A DNA stretch of 64,000 bases from Spirosoma profusum. Its GTDB lineage: Bacteria > Bacteroidota > Bacteroidia > Cytophagales > Spirosomataceae. A program made the translations under genes and the position numbers. The notes below the pieces were generated by a model, which ran no database searches, was not told the origin of the DNA, and saw nothing but the letters and a program-made list of their open reading frames with translations. This document shows, piece by piece, positions 40,623 to 49,129 of this stretch. The stretch spans positions 434,001 to 498,000 of the forward strand of contig NZ_JACWZY010000002.1 in assembly GCF_014699005.1 (NCBI RefSeq), given 5' to 3'. Position 1 is the first letter of the stretch. Each line of letters begins with the position of its first letter.

Positions 40623-40646
40623 AGGGGACGAAATAGGGGACGGAAT
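40623..40646. promoter_or_regulatory. Right-end paired GGGGACG sites (putative integrase arm sites)
   Basis: GGGGACGAAA and GGGGACGGAA start at 40623 and 40636, between the integrase start (40574) and attR. They match the pair at the left end (20923, 20935). Position near the integrase start means they could also control integrase expression. Confidence 0.6.
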
Positions 40647-40687
40647 TAATTGATGAAACCGTATTTGATTTGATAAATTACTATAAA

Positions 40688-40724
40688 CAAAAAACGCTAA
40701 CTCGTTGAAAGTTAGCGTTTTTTG
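40688..40724 (-). terminator. Element-borne terminator after tRNA-Arg
   Basis: A 14-bp perfect stem, CAAAAAACGCTAAC (40688-40701) with GTTAGCGTTTTTTG (40711-40724), has T-runs on both sides. It lies 34 bp past the tRNA-Arg 3' end on the - strand and replaces the original terminator now stranded at 20802-20837. Confidence 0.8.
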
Positions 40725-40756
40725 TTGTTGTCCGTATGGTGTAAGATACGGTATTT

Positions 40757-40777
40757 GTGCTCCCGAAGGGATTCGAA
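40757..40777 (-). other. attR within the tRNA-Arg 3' end
   Basis: This 21-bp stretch matches attL (20848-20868) in 20 of 21 positions. It forms the 3' acceptor strand and part of the T-arm of the intact tRNA-Arg gene, so the element restored the tRNA on insertion. Confidence 0.88.
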
Positions 40778-40829
40778 CCCCTATCGATGGTACCGGAAAC
40801 CACAATTCTATCCATTGAACTACGGGAGC
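40758..40829 (-). tRNA. tRNA-Arg (anticodon CCG)
   Basis: The 72-nt sequence folds into a full cloverleaf: acceptor GCTCCCG/CGGGAGC, D-arm GTTC/GAAT, anticodon stem GTGGT/ACCAT with loop TTCCGGT (anticodon CCG, reads CGG), T-arm AGGGG/CCCTT with TTCGAAT loop, and discriminator A. CCA is not encoded. Its 3' end is the integration site of the element. Confidence 0.95.
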
Positions 40830-40906
40830 AGGCCCCAATTTGGGAGTGCAAATATAGCTGTCTGATGCCTTTGATGCAAGCTAACCCTAAATCAAAATGG
40901 ACTTTC

Positions 40907-43381
40907 TCAGTGCCGTCCGCGACCACCACGGCGGTTTTCACCTTTAGGGGCCGGATCGCGTTTTCGGTCAGAACGACCGCTCTGCCCACCGGATGAACGA
41001 GTACGGGCGTTACCAGAACGGCTATTACGGCTGCTTTCGGAACGACTCAGATCACTGGGACGACGGTCGGCTTTGTCGCTGACGAGGGCGAAATCCATGC
41101 TACGTCGGGCCAGGTTGGTTTCTTTTACACGTACCACCACTGGATCGCCAAAGGTGTACATTTTTTTATGACGCTGGCCAACGATGCGGTAGTTATCCCT
41201 GTCGAACTCGTAATAATCATCGGTCAAATCCTGCATGCGTACCAGTCCTTCGCAGTTGTTCTCGGTGATTTCGACAAAAAAGCCGAATTCTGTAACGCCC
41301 GAAATAACTCCCTCGAATACTTGATCAGGAGCCATGCGGCTCATGAATTCAACCTGTTTGTACTTAATACTAGCTCGTTCGGCTTCGGCCGCCATGCGTT
41401 CGCGTTCCGACGAATGTTTGCATTTTTCTTCGTACTCATCATGGTCGACAGGTTTGCCTTTGTCTAGGTAGTGCTGTAACAGGCGATGGGCCATCATGTC
41501 AGGGTAGCGACGTATCGGCGATGTAAAGTGCGAGTACCGACGAAATGCCAATCCAAAGTGACCAATATCTTCTGTGCTATAGCGTGCTTTCGACATGGTA
41601 CGTACCGCCAGTTGCTGGAGCATGTTGGCCTCGGGTTTGCCCTCAATGCTTTCCATAAAGCGGTTCATCGAACTGGATAACTGACCTTCATCAACATTCA
41701 GTTTATAGCCTAAACGTCGGGCGAACTCCGAAAAGCTTCGGAGTTTGTCTTCTGCAGGACCTTCGTGAATTCGGTACACCATTACGTTCTCTTCGCGATT
41801 CTTATTCCGCTTCGACAAAGAGTGCACAAATTCAGCTACTTGTTTGTTAGCCAGTAACATAAACTCTTCAATGAGCTTATTGGTATCCTGTCGGATTTTA
41901 GGATAGACGGCCAGCGGTACGCCGTTTTCGTCCAGCCGGAAACGTACTTCGGGCGTCTCGAAATTAATAGCGCCGTTTTTGAAACGCTCGTCGCGTAGCT
42001 TGTAGGCTAGCTCATTTAGCAACCGCAATTCTTCCAGATAATCGCCACTGTTGTTGTTTAGAATATCCTGCGCTTCTTCGTAAGCAAATCGCCGGTTCGA
42101 GTGAATCGCCGTACGGCCAAACCATTCGTTGACAATCTGTGCGTTAGGCGTTAGCTCAAACACAGCCGAAAACGTCAGTTTGTCTTCGTTGGGACGTAGC
42201 GAACACAGACCGTTTGACAGTTTCTCGGGTAACATGGGAACCACCCGGTCAACCAGGTAAACCGACGTAGCACGCTTGTAGGCTTCGGCTTCCAGTTTCG
42301 AACCTGGCCGCACGTAGTACGTTACGTCGGCGATGTGTACACCGATTTCGTAGTTGCCATTGGGAAGTAATTGTACTGATAGGGCGTCATCGAAGTCTTT
42401 GGCGTCAATAGGGTCAATGGTGAACGTAGTGACCTCACGCATGTCGCGCCGGTTAGCGAGTTCTTTTTCACCTATCTGAGTCGGAATGCTTTCCGCTTCC
42501 TGTTCTACGTCTTCTGGAAAATGAATGGGCAATCCGAATTCAGCTAGAATCGCGTGCATCTCGGTCGTATTCTGACCTGCTACGCCAAGTACCGTAATAA
42601 CTTCGCCCTCAAACTGCTGCTTATGACTGTTGGGCGCCGGGTATTTCGTAAGCCTGACAATGACTTTCTCACCATCCTTAGCACCGCCCAATTTTTCCTG
42701 CGGAATGAAAATGTCTTCGTAAATCTTCTTGCTGTCAGGAATTACAAAGCCGTAGGTCGGCCAGACTTCGATACGTCCTACCAGTTCACTACGTCCACGT
42801 TCTACTACGTTCGCAACTTTGCCTTCGATACGTCGGCCCCGGTTGCGCGAATCGGTAAAACGTATCACACGTACACGGTCTCCATCGACAGCACCGCCTA
42901 AATCATCAGTTGATACCCAGATGTCATCATTACGGTCACCACGGATGCCCGTTGCGGTATCAGGAATAACGAATGCAAACCGGGCATTGACGTGGTCGAC
43001 AACGCCTTCGATAAGATTGGCATCGGCGTCGGCCCGGTAACTGCCGTCGGTTTGACGTATCAGTGTACCTTCTTCGACCAGTTCGCCAATCAGCCCGTTC
43101 ATGATGAGTTTCATCCGCCGGTCGTTGGCATCAAAATGATCGAGAATCTGTTCCTGTGTGAACGATCGATCATCGTTAATCTGAAAAAAGGCCATCAGGT
43201 CGTTTTTCAGTTCATCCATAAATGAATTTGCTTGTTTTACCGGCCCAGTTCTAACCGGTTTTTCCAGCCCTTTTTCGCGAGAGTGAGACGAATTCGCTCG
43301 CCCTGACGTGGGCCTCCCTGATAAGGATTGCCCAGTGGTGGGTTTGTTGTATTTATTTTGTTTTGGTTTTCCGTTTCTCAT
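40907..43381 (-). CDS. rnr: Ribonuclease R
   Basis: This 824-residue 3'-5' exoribonuclease degrades structured RNA. Residues ~1-50 form a basic, low-complexity tail; an N-terminal winged helix (FTQEILDHFD...) and cold-shock-like OB domains follow. The RNB catalytic domain shows DPIDAKDFDDALSV (~320) with the metal-binding aspartates, and YSHFTSPIRRYPDMMAHRLL. An S1 domain (FEGVISGVTEFGFFVEI) lies near 690-775, and the C-terminus is an Arg/Ser/Gly-rich RNA-binding tail. It is the first host gene right of the island. TACGT words are frequent again. Confidence 0.96.
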   Translation of the reverse strand: MRNGKPKQNKYNKPTTGQSLSGRPTSGRANSSHSREKGLEKPVRTGPVKQANSFMDELKNDLMAFFQINDDRSFTQEQILDHFDANDRRMKLIMNGLIGELVEEGTLIRQTDGSYRADADANLIEGVVDHVNARFAFVIPDTATGIRGDRNDDIWVSTDDLGGAVDGDRVRVIRFTDSRNRGRRIEGKVANVVERGRSELVGRIEVWPTYGFVIPDSKKIYEDIFIPQEKLGGAKDGEKVIVRLTKYPAPNSHKQQFEGEVITVLGVAGQNTTEMHAILAEFGLPIHFPEDVEQEAESIPTQIGEKELANRRDMREVTTFTIDPIDAKDFDDALSVQLLPNGNYEIGVHIADVTYYVRPGSKLEAEAYKRATSVYLVDRVVPMLPEKLSNGLCSLRPNEDKLTFSAVFELTPNAQIVNEWFGRTAIHSNRRFAYEEAQDILNNNSGDYLEELRLLNELAYKLRDERFKNGAINFETPEVRFRLDENGVPLAVYPKIRQDTNKLIEEFMLLANKQVAEFVHSLSKRNKNREENVMVYRIHEGPAEDKLRSFSEFARRLGYKLNVDEGQLSSSMNRFMESIEGKPEANMLQQLAVRTMSKARYSTEDIGHFGLAFRRYSHFTSPIRRYPDMMAHRLLQHYLDKGKPVDHDEYEEKCKHSSERERMAAEAERASIKYKQVEFMSRMAPDQVFEGVISGVTEFGFFVEITENNCEGLVRMQDLTDDYYEFDRDNYRIVGQRHKKMYTFGDPVVVRVKETNLARRSMDFALVSDKADRRPSDLSRSESSRNSRSGNARTRSSGGQSGRSDRKRDPAPKGENRRGGRGRH

Positions 43382-43461
43382 GTTGTTTTCCCAGCTTCAC
43401 AGCGAGGTTAAAATAGATGAATACTGCGTGAAAACGAGACAGAGAATTCAGAATCCATGTC

Positions 43462-44199
43462 TCAATCACTCAGTACGATATGTTCGTCGGCTACGGCCGG
43501 AGCCCCAACCATTTTCAGGTACACCTGCACCAGCATCACCATCGAATCGCGGGCGTACTGTTCGATACGTGGCCAGTCGTGTTCGCGGTAGTACACTTCG
43601 CTGGTATGGTCGCCTGTCCACTCAAGCGGACGAGACGGTACGTTCAAGACAGCCGCCAGCAGGTCGAGTGGAACAAAATGCCGTTTGTCGCCAAATTGCC
43701 ACTGTTCAAGCGTGTCTTTGTGGTTAATCTCCCACGGTTTTTTTCCGGAAATCTGTAAAGCCGGTGGAAGCACCAAGCCGTTGGCCATCAACCGCCGACA
43801 CACGTACGGGAAATCGAACTCCTTGCCATTGTGCGCACAAAGAGTTAACTCACCAGGCGGATATCGGTTAATAATCTCCAGAAATTCTTCCAGAATGGCC
43901 AGCTCGATGTCGTTGCTCAGCAGCTTGACTTTCAGGTGAGGCTTATCCTCTTCATCGAAAAATAACCCACCGACACTGATGCAGATGATTTTACCGAATT
44001 CCGCGTAGTACGACGCCCGGCGGTCATACCAGCCAGCCGCTGAGATTTCGTCTTCGGTTTTGAAAAAGCGGCTTTTTTCTTCCCATTGCCGTTGCAGACG
44101 TGGGTCAACGGTTGTTAACGATGGTTCACCCGCAACCGTTTTAAGGTCGATGAATAGAAAGTTTTTTAGACGGCGTTTCCAGGATACAGGTTGAGGCAT
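43462..44199 (-). CDS. PolB-like 3'-5' exonuclease domain protein with altered ExoI motif
   Basis: This 245-residue protein belongs to the DEDD exonuclease superfamily, close to predicted PolB-like 3'-5' exonucleases. ExoII is clear (LCAHNGKEFDFPYV) and an ExoIII-like motif YARDSMVML is near the end. In ExoI the normal DxE reads FIDLKTV (~17-23), with Lys where the metal-binding Glu should be. The codon is AAA. This may mean loss of activity or a shifted ligand. The RNase R gene follows on the same strand. Confidence 0.82.
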   Translation of the reverse strand: MPQPVSWKRRLKNFLFIDLKTVAGEPSLTTVDPRLQRQWEEKSRFFKTEDEISAAGWYDRRASYYAEFGKIICISVGGLFFDEEDKPHLKVKLLSNDIELAILEEFLEIINRYPPGELTLCAHNGKEFDFPYVCRRLMANGLVLPPALQISGKKPWEINHKDTLEQWQFGDKRHFVPLDLLAAVLNVPSRPLEWTGDHTSEVYYREHDWPRIEQYARDSMVMLVQVYLKMVGAPAVADEHIVLSD

Positions 44200-44281
44200 A
44201 GTCTGTTACGCGGACCGCTAGTCCGCTACGTTATTGGCAAAGGCGGACAGGTTTCCGGTTCGCCAGACCGGCCGCGTTACG

Positions 44282-44686
44282 TTAGTCGTGCAAAATCCCG
44301 TCCAGACCCAGCGCAGGTATCCGGACCAGATTTTCGTCGACAATACTGTCGGGCACGAAGATAAACTTCTTATCGAAAATCTGCTCATCGATGAAGTAGC
44401 TTACCCAGTATTCGTTATTCAGGTGAAACACGTCGGGCATAATGGTTTCGACGACTTCGTAAGATGAGGGAGGAACTTCGGCAAAGAAATGCCGTAAAGT
44501 CGATGTTTTCTGTTCTTCGTCGTTTTTCTGGCCGTATCCCTTCGAGGTGACAAATACGTTTCGGATTGCTACGTTGTTCTGGTTGATCAAAAAAACCTGC
44601 CAGTCATATCCATTTACCAGATTTTCTTTCCGGGCAATCACAACCTGTACGCCTTCAACCGGCAAAAATTGTATGTCTTTCTTCAT
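44282..44686 (-). CDS. Conserved hypothetical protein
   Basis: The ATG at 44686 (MKKDIQFLPVEGVQVV) is preferred over 44695. The 134-residue acidic protein has alternating strands (GYDWQVFLINQNN, NEYWVSYFIDEQIFDKKFIFVP) and no signal peptide. It resembles a conserved Bacteroidota hypothetical family of unknown function. It sits between lipB and the exonuclease gene, all on the - strand. Confidence 0.7.
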   Translation of the reverse strand: MKKDIQFLPVEGVQVVIARKENLVNGYDWQVFLINQNNVAIRNVFVTSKGYGQKNDEEQKTSTLRHFFAEVPPSSYEVVETIMPDVFHLNNEYWVSYFIDEQIFDKKFIFVPDSIVDENLVRIPALGLDGILHD

Positions 44687-44714
44687 GCACTCCACGTGGG
44701 TTTCATTCCACTAA

Positions 44715-45476
44715 TCAATTGCGGACTTCCGCCCGCGTTACTAATTCCATTTCAAATAAATTAGCCAGATGACGTTGAACATGCTCGATCACTTCATCCA
44801 GCGACACTTCCCTGCCTAATTCGACTGCCAGCGACGTAACGGCTTTGTCGGCAATGCCGCACGGGACAATATGGCTAAAATAACGCAAATCCGTATTTAC
44901 GTTCAAGGCAAAACCGTGCATCGTGACCCAACGGCTGGCTTTTACGCCCATCGCACAAATTTTACGCGGGTTCCGCTTCATTCCTAACTCACCCAAATCC
45001 GTTTCATAATCGAGCCATACGCCTGTCAGACCATCGATTCGACCCGCCTGTAAGCCATAATTTGCCAGCGTCAGAATGATGCTTTCTTCCAGTAAACGCA
45101 TGTAGCGGTGAATGTCGGTAAAGAAATTATCCAAATCCAGAATCGGATAACCCACCAACTGACCGGGACCGTGATACGTTACGTCGCCCCCGCGCCGGAT
45201 TCGGAAGAATGTAGCACCCAGTTCGTTAGTGAGCCGGTCCTGATCAATAAGCAGGTTTTCAGGATGGCCACTGGTCCCCATTGTATAAACGGGTGGATGC
45301 TCACAAAACAGGAGGTAATTTGGCGTAAGTTGCTGTTCCTGATCTAGTAAGGTGCGGTTCAGGAGTTTCTGATTCACAATTCCGGCAAATAGCCGTTCCT
45401 GTTCGTCCCAGGCGGTCTGATACTCGATTAATCCTAATTTCTGAACCTCTACTTGTTTATTGACGCGACTATTCAT
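44715..45476 (-). CDS. lipB: Lipoyl(octanoyl) transferase
   Basis: LipB moves octanoyl groups from acyl carrier protein to lipoyl domains of enzymes such as pyruvate dehydrogenase. Visible motifs: FCEHPPVYTMG, RRGGDVTYHGPGQLVGYPI, the Lys of MGVKASRWVTMHG and the catalytic Cys of IVPCGIADKAVTSL. At 253 residues it is slightly longer than average because of the N-terminus. It is the first gene of a short - strand group. Confidence 0.95.
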   Translation of the reverse strand: MNSRVNKQVEVQKLGLIEYQTAWDEQERLFAGIVNQKLLNRTLLDQEQQLTPNYLLFCEHPPVYTMGTSGHPENLLIDQDRLTNELGATFFRIRRGGDVTYHGPGQLVGYPILDLDNFFTDIHRYMRLLEESIILTLANYGLQAGRIDGLTGVWLDYETDLGELGMKRNPRKICAMGVKASRWVTMHGFALNVNTDLRYFSHIVPCGIADKAVTSLAVELGREVSLDEVIEHVQRHLANLFEMELVTRAEVRN

Positions 45477-45579
45477 TTTTTTACGGACGAACAGACCTTT
45501 CCAGAGGTTGCTCCCTACAACGTACTAACAACGTAGTAGACAGCTTTTGTTCGTTACGTCCTAAACCCATGTATTAAGA

Positions 45580-45933
45580 ATGGCCCAGCACAACGAAACT
45601 GGCAAGCAAGGCGAAGCCGAAGCCGTGCGCTATCTGCGCGAAAAAGGCTACGAAATTCTTTCCCATAACTACCGTTACAAACATGCTGAAATTGACCTTA
45701 TTGCCAAAAAGGGTCAACTACTGGTCTTTGCCGAGGTCAAAACACGTAGCAACCTTAATTACGGAAATCCGGAGGAATTTGTTTCCTACACTAAAGCCAA
45801 ACTGGTGATGCGGGCCGCCGAAGCCTACATTTTTGCGACCGATTGGATGCATGACGTGCGCTTTGATATCATCGCCGTTACGTTGTCGGGCAGCCAATTA
45901 AACGTGAAACACATCGAAGATGCTTTCTGCTAA
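45580..45933 (+). CDS. YraN family (UPF0102) endonuclease-like protein
   Basis: This 117-residue protein has the full YraN pattern: GKQGEAEAVRYLREKGYEIL, then YRYKHAEIDLIAKKGQLLVFAEVKTRS, a PD-(D/E)XK-like arrangement, and VRFDIIAV. The biological role is still poorly known; related proteins are linked to DNA repair or uptake. It is divergent from lipB and ends at a long perfect palindrome (45942-45996). Confidence 0.92.
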   Translation: MAQHNETGKQGEAEAVRYLREKGYEILSHNYRYKHAEIDLIAKKGQLLVFAEVKTRSNLNYGNPEEFVSYTKAKLVMRAAEAYIFATDWMHDVRFDIIAVTLSGSQLNVKHIEDAFC

Positions 45934-45941
45934 GTTATAGG

Positions 45942-45996
45942 CTGCTGGACCACCCCCAACCCCCTCCACTGGAGGGGGTTGGGGGTGGTCCAGCAG
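45942..45996. repeat. Perfect 27-bp GC-rich palindrome
   Basis: Arms 45942-45968 and 45970-45996 are perfect inverted copies (core GGACCACCCCCAACCCCCTCC) around one base. It starts 8 bp after the yraN stop. It is a third palindrome family in the window. It would form a very strong hairpin; without a T-run it is more likely a mobile repeat than a normal terminator. Confidence 0.8.
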
Positions 45997-46125
45997 TGTA
46001 ATAGAATCTACCTACCGCCACCACCACTATGTCTGCCTTTAATAATAACGTATTGGCGGATAAATCTTTTCGGTCGAAAATTACGTTTACTAAGTAGCCA
46101 CGGGTTGGCTCATCAATAAACTCCT

Positions 46126-47538
46126 ATGAACGTAATGACTATCCGGCGCTCGGCGCTGCTTCTATCCGTTGTTGCTACTCTCCTGATGGCGTCCTGCCGA
46201 AAGCCCGCCGACGTAACACCCGCTACGGATGCGGAGGTTAAAGAATGGATTCTGTCGAACATGCAGACGTATTACTTCTGGAACGATAGGCTTCCGGCGA
46301 ATCCGGACAAATCATTGGCTCCCAGTCCGTTCTTCTACTCGCTGCTTTATAACTATAACAACACCGCAGTTCCCGACCGCGACCGTTTTTCCTGGATTCA
46401 GGCGAGCGCCGATGAACTGAAAGCATCACTGAGCGGTCAGTCGAAAACAACCGGCATGGAGTATCGCTATTTCTACCGCGACCAAACGCAGTCATCGGTT
46501 GGGGCTACGGTTTTATACGTATTGCCAGGTTCGCCAGCCGCAAAAGCGGGTATCAAACGAGGTGATATTATCACGAAAGTGAATGGACAGTCACTAACCG
46601 GGACTAATTATACCCAATTGATATCCAGTAGTGTAGAGTCGTATACGTTCGGTTTTGCTACGTTGAAAAATGGCGTTTTGACTGATACCGACCAGACTAA
46701 ACAGGTAACGCCTATTGTTTTTCAGGAAGATCCGGTGCTGCTGGATACGACCTATATTATCGGCTCAAAAACGATTGGCTATGTTGTCTATAACCAGTTT
46801 ACGCCGGGCGCTTTTCAATCCGATGGTAGCACTAACAATGCGTATGATCAAAAACTGGATGCCATTTTTGGTAAGTTCAAGCAGAAAGGCGTGAACGAGA
46901 TGATTCTCGACCTGCGCTACAATCGGGGTGGCTACGTGAGCTCAGCGACTAATCTGGCCAGTTTGATGGGTAAAAATATTGACGCCAACAAAGTGTTTTA
47001 TTCCCAGAAATGGAATAGCAACGTAATGGCCGATCGTGATAAGCAATCCGGTGTGGGCTGGAATAACCAGAAATTCGTGACGAAGTCGACGGCCATTGGA
47101 TCTAATCTGAGTCGACTGTACGTACTGACAACCGGAAGTACAGCGTCGGCCAGTGAGTTGATTATTAATGGACTACGTCCGTTTATGACGGTCAATACAA
47201 TTGGCACGACTACTGTAGGTAAAAATGTTGGTTCCATTACCATTTCCGATAAAACCGGAGCTATTAAATGGGGTATGCAGCCTATTACGTTCAAATCGGC
47301 GAATGCGCTGGGTTTTACGGACTATGGGAATGGATTTACACCAGCCGTTGAGGTGAAAGAACCTCTCATCGGTATGAAGGCGCTGGGCGACTTAACCGAA
47401 TCACTACTAAGCGAAGCCATTTTTCAGATTTCGGGTACACGCACGGCTCGACGAGGAGTAGATGCAGATGTTCAGGAAAGTATTGGGTCATCACTGGATC
47501 GCAAAGCGGGCGGTGGTAATATGTTTATTGAAAATTAA
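46126..47538 (+). CDS. S41 family (C-terminal processing) peptidase lipoprotein
   Basis: This 470-residue protein begins with a lipoprotein signal ending in LMASC (Cys ~24). A PDZ domain is visible at ~120-170 (LPGSPAAKAGIKRGDIITKVNG). The S41 protease domain includes DLRYNRGGYVSSA and the catalytic Ser in GSTASASELIINGL (~343). It is probably anchored in the outer membrane or periplasm and cleaves proteins near their C-termini. A weak hairpin (47578-47603, AAAAGC...GCTTTT) follows the stop. Confidence 0.9.
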   Translation: MNVMTIRRSALLLSVVATLLMASCRKPADVTPATDAEVKEWILSNMQTYYFWNDRLPANPDKSLAPSPFFYSLLYNYNNTAVPDRDRFSWIQASADELKASLSGQSKTTGMEYRYFYRDQTQSSVGATVLYVLPGSPAAKAGIKRGDIITKVNGQSLTGTNYTQLISSSVESYTFGFATLKNGVLTDTDQTKQVTPIVFQEDPVLLDTTYIIGSKTIGYVVYNQFTPGAFQSDGSTNNAYDQKLDAIFGKFKQKGVNEMILDLRYNRGGYVSSATNLASLMGKNIDANKVFYSQKWNSNVMADRDKQSGVGWNNQKFVTKSTAIGSNLSRLYVLTTGSTASASELIINGLRPFMTVNTIGTTTVGKNVGSITISDKTGAIKWGMQPITFKSANALGFTDYGNGFTPAVEVKEPLIGMKALGDLTESLLSEAIFQISGTRTARRGVDADVQESIGSSLDRKAGGGNMFIEN

Positions 47539-47646
47539 GCCCGGCCGCGCACAGTTAAAATTGTATTATTTTACAACAAAAGCGGCTCCAGAGGCTGCTT
47601 TTGACGTTTAATAGTGTAACTTTAGGATAAGTAATCCGCCACCACT

Positions 47647-49119
47647 ATGTATGAGAAGAATATAGGTACGAAGCAGAAAGCATTACGTATTAACCTTGAT
47701 CGGCGCATTTATGGGTCGTTCGCCGAGATTGGAGCCGGTCAGGAAACAGCCGCTATGTTTTTTAAAGCAGGCGGCTCGTCAGGAACCATCGCCAAAACCA
47801 TGTCGGCCTATGACATGACCTTCAGTGACTCAATTTACGGCGTTGAAGAAAGTGGACGCTACGTAGTTGAATCTAGGCTGGTTAAAATGCTGTCTAAGGA
47901 ATACAGCCTGCTGGAAAAACGATTAGCCGAAAAACGTGGTCCTGATACCACGTTTTTTGCGTTTGCCAATACTGTTGTTGCACTCAACTATCAGAAAACC
48001 AACGAAGCACATGGCTGGCTTGGCCTGCGTTTTCAGTTGAATCCACAAGCAGGGTATAACGACGTCATCATTCACGTCCGAATGACGGACAATGAGAATA
48101 TCCTTCAGCAACAGGCGCTGGGAGTTATCGGCGTCAATCTTATTTATGGCTGTTACTATTACGCCAAATCGCCTGAAACGCTGGTGCTGTCGTTGATGGA
48201 CGACCTTTCGCCCGACCGGATTCAGATTGACATGATTCGGTTCAACGGCCCTGATTTTGCAGATGTCGACAACCGTCTGATGACGCTGCACCTGGTAAAA
48301 AATGGCTTTACGGATGCCGCGTTGTTCGGACCGGATGGGCAGGTATTACAGCCTTCCGAAGCACTCTACAAAAAACATATTCTGGTGATGCGTGGGCGTT
48401 TGCGGCCGCTAACCAACGTGCAACTGGATATGATTGAAAACGGCTTGAAGCAGTTTAAAGATGAGCCCGATGTAGATGCCAGTCGGGTAGTGTCGATGGC
48501 CGAATTAACGCTGCACAACCTGAAAGCCAACGAACAGGGAATTGATGAGAAGGACTTTCTGGACCGGGTGGATATTCTCTGCTCGATGGGACAGACCGTG
48601 ATGATTTCCAACTATCTGGAATACTACAAGCTGGTGGCGTATCTGGCCCGGCTGACCCGCCTGAAAATCGGCCTGATTGTGGGTATCCCAAACCTCGAAT
48701 ACATTTTTGAGGAGGGACACTATGAGTTTCTGCCGGGTGGTATTCTGGAGTCCTTTGCTACGTTGTTCAGCCGCAAAGTGAAGCTGTTCGTGTACCCAAC
48801 CCTACGGGGTGGTGCGCTGTATACCTGTAATGAATTTAAATTACCGCCCACGCTGGAGCCGCTGTTCCAGTATCTGGTACGTAACGACAAAATCGAAGAC
48901 ATTACTGACTTCAACGAACAGCACCTGCACATCTCGACCGACCACGTACTGGAAATGATTCAGCAGGGAGAAGATGGCTGGGAAACAATGGTGCCTGAGC
49001 GGGTAGCTGAGCAGATTAAAGCAAATTGCTTATTCGGATACCCGTGCGAAGTCGAATACGTGCCGATTGGGCAGCAGGTACGTCAGCAGCAGGTAGAAGA
49101 ACAGACCGTATCGCGTTGA
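47647..49119 (+). CDS. Conserved protein of unknown function
   Basis: This 490-residue soluble protein has no signal peptide. It reads as a conserved housekeeping-style protein: EIGAGQETAAMFFKAGGSSGTIAKTMSAYDM near the N-terminus, then NTVVALNYQKTNEAHGWLGLRF and IGIPNLEYIFEEGHYEFLPGGILE. Homologues occur widely and are sometimes labelled TonB receptor or nicotinate-nucleotide adenylyltransferase; neither label is supported by motifs here (no beta-barrel, no HxGH). I assign no function. Confidence 0.75.
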   Translation: MYEKNIGTKQKALRINLDRRIYGSFAEIGAGQETAAMFFKAGGSSGTIAKTMSAYDMTFSDSIYGVEESGRYVVESRLVKMLSKEYSLLEKRLAEKRGPDTTFFAFANTVVALNYQKTNEAHGWLGLRFQLNPQAGYNDVIIHVRMTDNENILQQQALGVIGVNLIYGCYYYAKSPETLVLSLMDDLSPDRIQIDMIRFNGPDFADVDNRLMTLHLVKNGFTDAALFGPDGQVLQPSEALYKKHILVMRGRLRPLTNVQLDMIENGLKQFKDEPDVDASRVVSMAELTLHNLKANEQGIDEKDFLDRVDILCSMGQTVMISNYLEYYKLVAYLARLTRLKIGLIVGIPNLEYIFEEGHYEFLPGGILESFATLFSRKVKLFVYPTLRGGALYTCNEFKLPPTLEPLFQYLVRNDKIEDITDFNEQHLHISTDHVLEMIQQGEDGWETMVPERVAEQIKANCLFGYPCEVEYVPIGQQVRQQQVEEQTVSR

Positions 49120-49129
49120 TGATCAGCAG

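Larger units (their letters stand above)
20848..40777. mobile_element. Integrative element with defence cargo in tRNA-Arg(CCG)
   Basis: The element is bounded by attL (20848) and attR inside the intact tRNA-Arg gene (40757-40777), about 19.9 kb. Next to attR is a tyrosine recombinase, then an unknown protein, an HTH protein and a replication initiator, as in integrative elements that excise and replicate. Paired GGGGACG sites occur just inside both ends. The cargo, ~21.0-35.8 kb, is clearly more AT-rich than the host and than the element's own backbone, and is nearly devoid of the host word TACGT. It includes a type II restriction-modification system, an AbiGi-like gene and several unknown genes. 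No relaxase, T4SS or phage structural gene is visible, so transfer would need help from other elements. Confidence 0.88.

Noticed and set aside
20848..40777. Prophage or conjugative transposon
   Set aside because: No capsid, tail, terminase, relaxase, coupling protein or T4SS gene is visible; only integrase and replication genes are present.
47647..49119. TonB-dependent receptor or nicotinate-nucleotide adenylyltransferase
   Set aside because: There is no signal peptide, plug or barrel pattern, and no HxGH nucleotidyltransferase motif.
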